Of a stretch of DNA of 64,000 nucleotides, positions 55,437-64,000 are shown one piece after another (the stretch's first letter is position 1; each line of letters opens with the position of its first letter). The notes under the pieces are model-generated. The model had not been told where the DNA came from. It saw only the letters and a list, made by a program, of their open reading frames with translations, and ran no database searches. Both the position numbers and the translations under genes were made by a program. The DNA comes from Strobilurus pachycystidiatus (lineage: Eukaryota; Basidiomycota; Agaricomycetes; Agaricales; Physalacriaceae): contig JAHLMK010000006.1 in the NCBI GenBank assembly GCA_019915135.1, positions 2,852,001 through 2,916,000 of the forward strand, written 5' to 3'.

Positions 55437-56788
55437 ATGGATACTCAAATGGGAGCCTTTTACCGATCCCTCTATCCCTTCCCAGCTGTATGCACATGGC
55501 TCAACCAGCAGTCTGAGCGGCGCGAAGAATTCTCGCACAGAGAATTCGCCTTTTCGCTTCCTGGAGATGTCTTCCTCCGCTACCAATCCTTTGGCACGCA
55601 CGAAGCGCTCCAACGGAAGGTTCTTGAGCTCAATCCTAGCCGTATTGATATTGGGGCTGTATACACGCACGAGGTCGGTCGATCGAAACACCCGAAGCAA
55701 TGCCTAATCTATTTCTTCCAGCCCCGTCTCAGAAGGGACGTTCCACCAGAAGACTTTCAGGCTTTGCGCAGGGAGCTTGTGTTCGACATTGACTTGACGG
55801 ATTATGACTCCGTAAGGACATGTTGCTCACATGCCTCCATCTGTCGACGCTGTTGGGCGTTCATCTCCGTAGCAGTGCGCGTTATAGACAAGGAAATTCG
55901 AGACTCCTTTGGATATCAACGACTCCTTTGGATTTACTCTGGTCGCCGGGGCATTCACTTATGGGTTTCCGACAGTGAGGCGTTAAACCTAAGAGATGAC
56001 CAACGCAAGGCCATCGTTGGTTGGCTCACCTTTAAAATGCCCACCTTGCACCCACGAGTCGACAAGAAGGTCCCGCCGCCTTCTCGTTCCCTCCATCCCT
56101 CCGTCCAGTAAGTAATATGTAGCTCGTGTGCGATGTGGACTCATCCTGCACACAGGGCCGTGATGGAGGTGCTCACCGAAACCTTCACTCGTGTCATCCT
56201 TGTGGACCAAAACACCTTTGGTTCGCGGGCCGGTGCTGAGGTTCTCCTGGAGCTCATCCCGCACCCAGAAATTGTATCAACCCTGCGCAAACTATGGTTG
56301 CAAGGCCCCAATCGCAGCTCCGTGGAGAAATGGGGGGATCTCCACACCTGCATCAGCAAAGTGTCTCTTCAGGATCGAGTGGGTGGCAATTCCAACCAGA
56401 TACGGCAATGTAATCTTTTCTTAGGCCCTCCTCAAGGCCGCAATAGAAGCCATCATTTTGAGTCACACATACCCACGCCTTGACGGTAATGTCTCAAAAT
56501 TCAAAAACCACCTTCTCAAAGCACCTTTCTGCATCCACCCCAAAACCGGTCGAATCTGTGTTCCCATTGATGCCAACAAGATCGATGACTTCGACCCAAT
56601 GACTGTGCCGACGCTAGCCCAGCTTCTCAATGAGCTCGAGGAATTGCCAAGGACCTCTGTTGTACAAGAGGGGCAGCGTAAGCACAACCACCATCCTCAC
56701 CAACAAGCACTCACTACCGTCGTCAGTTTGGAGACACACGTCACTACGTCCGTATGTTGATATGTTCGAAGCTCTACTACCCAAATGA
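55437..56788 (+). CDS. PRI1: DNA primase small (catalytic) subunit
   Basis: Exons 55437-56107, 56156-56378, 56425-56677 and 56727-56788; phases agree and total 403 codons, matching eukaryotic PRI1 (about 400-420). ATG 55437 puts the family's start (MDTQMGAFYRSLYPF) in place. Visible motifs: REFAFSL, FLRYQSF, RIDIGAVYT, catalytic ELVFDIDLTDYDSVRTCC with its DxD, zinc-type CCSHASICRRCW, LLWIYSGRRGIHLWVSD, SHTYPRLDGNVSK, LKAPFCIHPKTGRICVPI, and the usual C-terminal TSLRPYVDMFEALL. It makes the RNA primers for DNA polymerase alpha in nuclear replication. No lesion; likely a functional housekeeping gene, though whether a second copy exists elsewhere cannot be told. Confidence 0.95.
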
Positions 56789-56886
56789 GCAAGCATCTTT
56801 TAACTTCATGTGTGCCTGCTTGCTGACTGTCACCATGATCCTGTCACAGTTCCCTTTTTCTCTGGCCGTGTCAGGTACGGCTGTCT

Positions 56887-57158
56887 GTTTCATTCAGTCA
56901 CTACGTCACACCTCGGTACTGTCTATATCGGAAGGGGTTGCGTGAGCAGCCCCGCTCCCACCATCGGCTTTTGCAATGGCGACAACTTCTAATTCGCACA
57001 CATTGGTAGTCGTGAACAAGCAGTTTCATTCAGTCACTACGTCACACCTCAGTACTGTCTATACCGGAAGGGGTTGCGTGAGCAGCCCCGCTCCCACCGT
57101 CAGCTTTTGCAATGGCCACAACTCCTAATTCGCAGACATTGATCGTCGCAAACAAGCA
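56887..57158 (+). repeat. 136-bp tandem duplication downstream of PRI1
   Basis: Units 56887-57022 and 57023-57158 share TTTCATTCAGTCACTACGTC, GAAGGGGTTGCGTGAGCAGC and the flanking sequence, with about ten differences. Confidence 0.85.
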
Positions 57159-58021
57159 TATGTTTTATCAGGGTCAATCACTCGGTCGACATCATGCTGG
57201 CGTTCTCATTCATGGCCGTTCATATATAATATTCTGTGGGCAGTAAGGCGTTCTTTGCACCGAACCTTCCTCACTGGTGGGAGTGGCTGTATTACATACG
57301 TACACATTTTGCCCACCACCACACCCAGGTCATCAACAGTCGCTTTCACACTTTATGTGGTCATCTTTACGCCCATGGCCACTTGTCAGCACGATTGTAT
57401 GAGTAGCCATTGTTGGCACTAACCTTGCCCTCCCCCGAAATGTCGCCTACGTCTCGGCCGTCTATCTTTGATTGGCACGTACGGGACACCTCGCGGACAT
57501 TGCGACCACAACCCTCTGTCTTTGTGGCGAGAAATATGCAGACAGCGGCGACATCCTGAGCGAGACCGGTTCACAACGTGGACTGAACATGAAGCCGGTT
57601 GCGCAGGCTTACTTGCCGGTGGAAGTCTTCGAAGGCAAACCGCCTGTGAAATCCATGAAACCAAGTTGCTGCCTTGAACATAGCGGAAGCCGGACCAATG
57701 TGTTGAAGCCATAGCCAGCTAATGCGAGCGATCCTCTCACAACTGCACAGATCAGCCTAGGTAGTACAAAAATTCTACACCACGAGCGCGATCATGGATT
57801 TTTTTTTTTCAGAGGCCAACTAGACCGCGTAGCACATAATGCAGAAAGCGGGAAAAGCCAATCATTTGGGGAAGACAAGACACCAAGTTTTGCCCTACAG
57901 GCGCCTCGTCGTGTGGAGCTTGTCCTTTGCGCATAGCAATGTCTTCGCTAAAGCGACAGTGAGCGTCGGAGTGATGGCTGAGAGGCAACATTAGTGTCCA
58001 ATCATCTTGTCATTTACTCAA
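57159..58021. other. Unassigned region
   Basis: No gene supported. An 80-codon plus-strand frame (57472-57714) has no recognisable features. Confidence 0.4.
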
Positions 58022-58197
58022 GAGTAGTAAAGCACTAATTAGAGAACTGAAGAAAATCATATTCGATTTTCTCAGCTATCACTAGAGAAATATACCAAGA
58101 CAAAGAAGAGATATTCGAGCTCAAATATCAAGATAATCAGCCTAGAAATAAAGGGGCAAAATCAAGTGTTTAACAAGAGTCAGGAAGCGCTGGAGAT

Positions 58198-58662
58198 AGA
58201 CATGAGCACGAATGTCAGATATTTCAATTATATTCGTATCCGACATCCGAAGATATTCGGATGTCGGATGTCGGATACCTTTCGGATGTCGGATACCTCT
58301 CGGATGTCGGATGTCCACTTTCTGAGCAGACATCCGCGACATGATAGTGTGGGCTATAGTATATGAGTGTTCTGTGTTAGCTATGTGACTCTAATTGACA
58401 TTTACACACAGTGTAATATCATAACTTCATAGTAGGTATAGTTTCAAAGGCTGCTCTTGATGCAATATTATGCCAATACTCATGGATATTCAGATATATT
58501 TGAATATATTCGGATGAATATTCACAAATATTCGGATATTGGACAATTATCTCGGATGCAATGTCGGATATCCATCCGAATACAAATATCTGGGTTTGAG
58601 GTGCACATATTCGTGGTTCGGATGTCGGATACATCCGAATAGACACTCATGATCATGTCTAG
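58198..58662. mobile_element. 465-bp hAT-like MITE inside the truncated element
   Basis: Flanked by a perfect 8-bp duplication CTGGAGAT (58190-58197 and 58663-58670); the full element has one copy at the matching site (29877-29884). Ends AGACATGAGCACGAATGTC and, reversed, AGACATGATCATGAGTGTC form an imperfect 19-bp inverted repeat. The inside has short repeats of TTCGGATGTCGGAT. An 8-bp duplication is typical of hAT elements; no coding capacity. Confidence 0.8.
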
Positions 58663-58932
58663 CTGGAGATGAGATCTATGACCTAAATAGGAAAGAATCT
58701 AGATTGTTCGAAGGCGCTGATCCATAAACGTGTGCAACTGCACATGTCGGACTTAGAAATTCGAGTCAGAAGAAGTTGTCACCGTCGGTTACTCGGAAAG
58801 CGATAATCAGTGTCGTATAAAAGCTGGGTCTTCGAGTCTGAAAAACTCTTTCCCCCCACGACGCCTACCACTCGCACTACGACCCTCGATTTCGATTTCC
58901 ACCTTTTCGACCTCAAATTTCTTTCCACTACC

Positions 58933-60348
58933 ATGCCCATGAAAGACATCATAGCCGTTATGGACCAGACGCAAAACAAGGGACAGCTTAGGGTTGGCGG
59001 AGTCAACATTACGAAGGGCCACAACTTCTTGTTCTTGGGCCGGAAACATGTGGACCCCCTCATCTATGTCCCCGTCTTCTCCAAACAGGCCACTGCAGCT
59101 CAGTTGTGATACTTCCCGGATTTGTTGCGCAAGCTAGCGCCCAAACACCATTTCTACGAATTCGCGGCTCGATATGCTAGCTCCATCAACCCGCTTGACT
59201 TCCAACTGGAATTCGAGATCGAAAAGCTCGATGCTATGCTTTTCGAAGCCTACTTGCTGTGGTTCGTTTGGACTCTTGCACAAGGAGAACCGGAGCGGGA
59301 AGATGAAATAGACATGGAGGAGATGGCTCAAGAATACAAGGTTTTGCTGAGCTCGGTAAAGACCCAAGAACAGACAAAATTCGGATAGAAGCTAATAAAG
59401 CCTTCTAGCCGCAGCTTGTCTTGAAGAAGATGCGAGAAATCGCTGAAGAAAAAGATTGGCCTTTGGAACGGCCTACAGAATTCGATGAAGAGGTAAGTAA
59501 AGAAATTCGAACTCGAATTTCTTACTTAACAAAGATAAGATTTTCTTTGATGATGAAGACAACGAGTCCGTCTTAGAAACGGACAGCGAAGATCAAGAGT
59601 CGGAGTCGACAACCAGAAATTCGACCCCAAAATCCTCCACACCCTTTACCACGCCCAAGCCTAGACCTCGACCCACTCCGTTGAAGTCTGCCGAAGCAAA
59701 GGCAAGGCTGGAAAAAGAAAAAGGGAAGCCAGCTAGAGCTGAGACACCGGTAAGAGAATTGACTTTGAATGTCTTAAATTCGAACGAGATTTTCTTATGC
59801 CCTATCCAGCGCACCCCAATAGCTTCCACCTCCAAGCAAGCGTTGGAACCCGAACCAGGAAATTTGCCTTCAAATTCCCTGCCAACGCCCAAGGCCCTTT
59901 CCCATTCCCCTCAGCCAGCGCCAAAATGAATTCGAAAACGAAAACGTGCCGCGACCCCAATGGAGGAGGAAGAGGAAGCGCCAGAGCCCAAGAAACCGAA
60001 GACCAATTCAAAGCCAAAATCCTCCACTAGCCGCCCATCCAAAGCTGATAAGCACGGCAAAGTGTTGGACAACAAGGCGATGCAGAAGAAGATCAACGTG
60101 GATCGCAAGTGTCTCACCTGCAAGCAGCGAGGGCAAGAGTGTACCTGGGAGTATATGCTGAATCAGCGGAACCACCCAGATACCGTCAAGACCAAGACTT
60201 GTGTATCTTGCGACCGTTGCCGGGTCCAACGGTACACTTGTTCACCGCCCAAGCGCCGCTACGATTACTTCAAGCACAAATCCAAGAAGGATGTCGAATT
60301 GGACAAATCGAGTAACAGCCGAGCTATTCGAAGAAGCCAATGGAGATA
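58933..60348 (+). pseudogene. Accessory gene B relic in the truncated copy
   Basis: Colinear with 30152-31530. It keeps the base lost in the full copy but has nonsense codons at 59107-59109 (TGG to TGA) and 59927-59929 (CGA to TGA), and is cut at the LTR junction. The upstream box and TATAAAAG survive near 58766-58825. Confidence 0.88.
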
Positions 60349-61674
60349 AAGATGATCAAGTGTTCTTCATGAATAATCCGCAGTACGCCAAGAGCGTTAA
60401 GAATCAAGAAGCCAAGCTTCTTCAGATCTCAGGTGATTAAATCTGACCTGAAATCAGTAGAGATTGGAACAAGAAGACAGATTGCGAACAACAAGTCAAT
60501 GATCTATCATGGATCTTAGAGTGGATTCTTAAGCGAAATGAAGCTCTAGACTCAATCAGATAATTGAGACTGAATTGGTGACGCAATCTGAAGAATCCAA
60601 GTCGCAGAGAAGCATTAAGAACAATTAAGAGCCAAGAGAAGATGAACCCCATGTGATAGATTCGACCGATAGCACGTAAGGATGTTGCAATCCGAGCTTG
60701 GAATTAGTCAACGTGGATCAACTCTAGAGGGTTTGTCATGAATAAACTGGCATAATAAGGAAATGGAAGCGCTTAGACTGGTGTCTACAGCGTGGAAATT
60801 AACTCCAAGTGGCTATTAGTTAGTAAGTTAAGATTAGTGTACGGTAGGGACCAGTATGTATAAAAGAAGCATCGATACAGTATAGTAGTTTAGTTTAGTG
60901 ACCCGCAGCCACGAGCCCACAAAGCTCTACTGTAGTAATCTAACTCTGTACAAAATCGAATTTGATTTGTACGCACCCAAAGAAACTCAAATTCGAGTCA
61001 AACCTAAGAACCAAAGAACAAACCTAACGCACTAAGAGCAAGGGTTTAGAACAAAAGTGAACTTAATCGAAGAGCAAAGTGCCTTGAATTCAACGTACTA
61101 GAGGCGGTGTTTCTGAGCATAGTATCTTCCTAGAGACACTACAGAGACTTTGCAGTCTGAGCCAGCCTTTCCCTAGAGAGGACCGTTCAGTGCCAAAAAG
61201 CGTTAACCAGCATAACCTCTTGCGAGTTCAAGTGCAATTCGAGCACGATTTGGTCTAAAACCCACGCAAACACTAAAACTCAAAGAATAAGCTCCTACCG
61301 AGGTTATAAGAAATATACCAAGTGTGGCAATAGACTATTGTGTTCTTGATACAACCCCTCCAGCGCGAGGATTGTGAAAGTCACATAGTTTAAGTTCAGT
61401 CAGAGGCTTGTGTATTGTTCCCTGACAACCAGATGATTTGTCAATCGGTCAAAATCCCTATCACCCCCTTCAAACTCGCACTTTGTGCACACTTACGTTT
61501 CTGTTACGCAAGAACCTTGTTTGTCAAGTGTAGTGTTGTAGTAAATCAAGGTCAATTTTCTATTGCAAAAACCCAATATTCCAAAACCGCAGAAACCTTA
61601 CTCTCATTCAGAGTATTAAGAGTTGTGTTGTTTGTTAGGTGTGATTCTACGCCTCTAAAATAACGTGCACATCA
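60303..61674 (+). repeat. 3' part of an LTR (third copy)
   Basis: Corresponds to about 17244-18614 of the 5' LTR, with scattered differences; TATAAAAG at 60859-60866. Confidence 0.92.
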
Positions 61675-61800
61675 ACGGCCTTGAAGCAGTGGACAGACAC
61701 AATTGAATCTGTGCACAATGCTGTCATTGGGAAGACCAGCACGGCTCATCGCATGGATATTGGTATCCCGTCTGAGCTGATGCGCGAGGAACGGTGGTGA

Positions 61801-62071
61801 GCACCCACACCCATTGGGCGTTGGGCGTCAGGAATCGTATAAAAGGATCAGTAGTTAGTAGAAGTAGTTCTTCAGAGAACTGTTGTCTAACCCTTGGGAT
61901 TCAATACACTACCTCTTACACCGCTCTGACTAGTCAGAGAAGCGCACCCGCACCCATTGGGCGTTGGGCGTCAGGAATTGTATAAAAGGATCAGTAGTTA
62001 GTAGAAGTAGTTCTTTCAGAGAACTGTTGTCTACCCCTTGGGATTCAATACACTACCTCTTACACCGCTCT
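61801..62071 (+). repeat. Tandem promoter-like repeat (two units of about 143 bp)
   Basis: Both units contain CCATTGGGCGTTGGGCGTCA, GTATAAAAGGATCAGTAG, GAGAACTGTTGTCTA and ATTCAATACACTACCTCTTA. TATAAAAG plus a terminal CTCTTACA resembles the end of a Copia-type LTR, so this may be a tandem LTR remnant. The 120 bases before it read as a short frame (SVHNAVIGKTSTAHRMDIG…) ending at TGA near 61800. Confidence 0.7.
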
Positions 62072-63240
62072 CTAGTTGTTGCCTCATGTGCCCTTGCTAC
62101 AGACAAATAGCTTGCATGTTCTTGTCCAGGTGTCCTGAGGTACATAATCAAATATGTCATGTAAATACTCCATTGTAAATGTAAGATACTTAATATGTTT
62201 TTCAAAGTCTTGCTTCTCTAACACTTGACCTGAGGACAGACCTCCAAGTGGGAATGAACATGTCAACCTCCGGAGTGGGACTGGCAACTACTACCACTAT
62301 GGTGCATGATTTACGTCACAAACACAGGGCGCAGGGCTGCAAGAAACCGGGTAGCCCTCTGTTAGTCATCTGTGCTATGTAGTCCTCATTAGTCGCAGCA
62401 TGGTCCCACCGGGAATAGCCGGGAGCTGTCAGCACTAATAGTAAGCGCACGCTAAGCGCTTGATCAAGTTTATTACCTACCCTGATCAGCGCTGCGTTTG
62501 GGGTCCGTGAGAAAGCGTTTCCAGGGGCCTCTGCTCCCTGCACTGTCTTTCCAGTGCCAGCTTCCAGAGCCTCCCACTCTGCAGAGTCAAAGCACGTGTC
62601 TATAGACACTGGAGCCCTGAAACTCCGGCAAATATGCGACAATCCTGGCGCAGGCACCTAGTGATACGATAGGATTCTATTTTGGGTTGAATTTCGATAG
62701 CTGATCTCTTTGCTGCTTGGTGAGTATCATGCTTCATTGACTTATATCTACATGTATATGTGGTCACTGCCGGCCCCTCCCCTCCCCCCCATTTGCCCGG
62801 ACATGCTATCTATCAACATTGTCTTCGATGTGTCAGTCATGAAAATTGTATGCTTGATCATCAGTCTTGTCGCGGCTATATACAAGAGATGCACTCCCTC
62901 GTCTATATACAAAGAGAGGGTGGCTCCCCTCGAGAGATTTGACCATAGAATTCGGTGTCACACAGTGTCAAGAGTTATGTTCCTTAAATATGATGCTCGC
63001 GTGCAACGGTCAGCCAATCCAATCAACTGTCATGCCACTCCAGACTGAATCAAAGCCTGCAGAGCCTATGCCCATTGGTGGGCCGTTTGTCAAGCCTGGT
63101 TCCCCACCCGTTTTCTTGCCACAATTTGGTCGTCCCCAGGCGGAAAGCCTCTTCCACGACTTCTACAATGAGGTCACACTGGGTGAGGATTCCCGCATTT
63201 TTGAGCAAAAAATCCGGTTAGAAAACTTCATGATTCTATA
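62072..63240. other. Unassigned region
   Basis: No convincing gene. A plus-strand frame ending at 63241 is protein-like in its last 80 codons (FLPQFGRPQAESLFHDFYN) but has no recognised family. Confidence 0.35.
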
Positions 63241-63767
63241 GCAACTTTTTCACCAAAAATTTTAATCAACAAATTTAAATGTTTTTCAGTGAGAATAACA
63301 GTGAAAAAGATAGTGAAATTTATTCATTATATCTGATGAAATATCCAAGATAGGAATTGAAATATTTCTACCTACTTTATGCCCTCAAAATTTCAATGAA
63401 ACATGTAAAATTTAGATATTTCAAAAGCTTCAAAGAATAATCAGAGTATTCTTAGAACATATTCCAGTGAAGTTTTGCTGTGACATGGTCACATTCAATT
63501 CTGGTTTCTTCACCTAATTTTTTACATGTTTCTTCAAAAATATTAATGACTGAAATACTATAAAGAGGCATAAATTTTTTCATCGTAATAATTGTGATGA
63601 AAACTTCAAAAGCAAGAATGATGAATTAGTTCAAATGTTACTTGTATAAAGCATATATATATCAAAGGCAAAATTCCTCAAATATTCTCTATAACATAAT
63701 CTGCTGAAAATTAACAATACTTAATAAATCAAGAAATCATGAAAAGTATTATTACTTTAAGGATATC
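63241..63767. other. AT-rich segment
   Basis: Abrupt shift to strongly AT-rich sequence without long open frames. Confidence 0.7.
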
Positions 63768-64000
63768 TTGGAGTGCTTGTACAATATTCTAGAGCATCTG
63801 TACAATATTTTAATACATTTACATGATATTCTAAAATATTTATGCAATGTTTTAGAATATTTACATGATATGTTGAAACATCCACATGATATCTTAGAAC
63901 ATTTACGCAACGTCTGTATAATATTCTTGAACATCCGCGTGACATCCTGGAACATCCGCGTGACATCCTGGAACATCCGCATGACATTCTGGAACATCTG
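63768..64000. repeat. 21-bp minisatellite, continuing past the window
   Basis: About eleven units; the right-hand ones read CTGGAACATCCGCGTGACAT plus C or T, and those to the left are progressively altered. One unit near 63908 is only 11 bp. Confidence 0.88.

Larger units (their letters stand above)
58022..61674 (+). mobile_element. Truncated second copy of the giant LTR element
   Basis: Begins inside the internal region (matching about 29690 of the full copy), carries gene B, and then jumps within the gene B coding sequence into the LTR (junction at about 60303, GGACAAATCGAG, with ACAA microhomology). It ends with the LTR terminus CACATCA at 61674. There is no left LTR. More diverged from the full copy than its LTRs are from each other, so it is older. 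Confidence 0.9.

Noticed and set aside
63768..64000. CRISPR-like array
   Set aside because: Units are contiguous 21-bp repeats with no spacers, in a eukaryotic context; a minisatellite.

Overview
The window is nuclear DNA of a filamentous basidiomycete, most likely an Agaricomycete. Genes are split by many short (about 45-60 bp) GT..AG introns. The recognisable families (KDZ transposase with a Cys-cluster N-terminus, RecQ-like helicase with a C2H2 head, MYND-finger proteins, a fungal-type transcription factor relic) are typical of that class. No search was run; families are named from motifs read directly in the sequence.

Layout. (1) 1-14.6 kb: a RecQ-like helicase gene on the minus strand, cut by a complete KDZ DNA transposon (949-11028) with 382-bp terminal inverted repeats, a 7-bp target duplication, an apparently intact nine-exon transposase and a divergent eight-exon passenger gene. 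(2) 15.0-15.8 kb: an AT-hook gene. (3) 16.0-41.0 kb: one MYND-finger gene split into three pieces by two insertions, a 20.3-kb Ty3/Gypsy-type LTR retrotransposon (16784-37064) and a 3.0-kb element with long inverted arms (37739-40749). Rejoined at the target duplications the gene reads through without other lesions. (4) 41-47.6 kb: unassigned DNA, a duplicated fragment and a decayed transcription-factor gene. (5) 47.7-49.3 kb: an intact MYND paralogue. (6) 50.0-56.8 kb: a very long gene with a 2OG-Fe(II) dioxygenase signature, divergent from an intact DNA primase small subunit gene (PRI1). (7) 58.0-61.7 kb: a truncated second copy of the LTR element, itself hit by a 465-bp hAT-like MITE. (8) 61.7-64.0 kb: promoter-like tandem repeats, unassigned DNA, then AT-rich DNA ending in a 21-bp minisatellite.

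The most unusual object is the LTR element. Besides gag, protease and pol it carries three tRNA-like sequences on the minus strand and four intron-containing accessory genes. Two (A, B) lie on the plus strand with related upstream boxes and related Cys-rich/coiled-coil C-termini; two (C, D) lie on the minus strand and converge on B. A second copy of the 15-bp polypurine-tract sequence sits between B and D. Its two LTRs are 1,831 bp each and differ at only a few positions seen by eye, so the insertion is young.

The second unusual object is the 3.0-kb element: its core is packed with perfect short hairpins, and its 7-bp target duplication and CA(C/G)CC ends resemble those of the KDZ element, so it may be mobilised by a KDZ-type transposase (inference).
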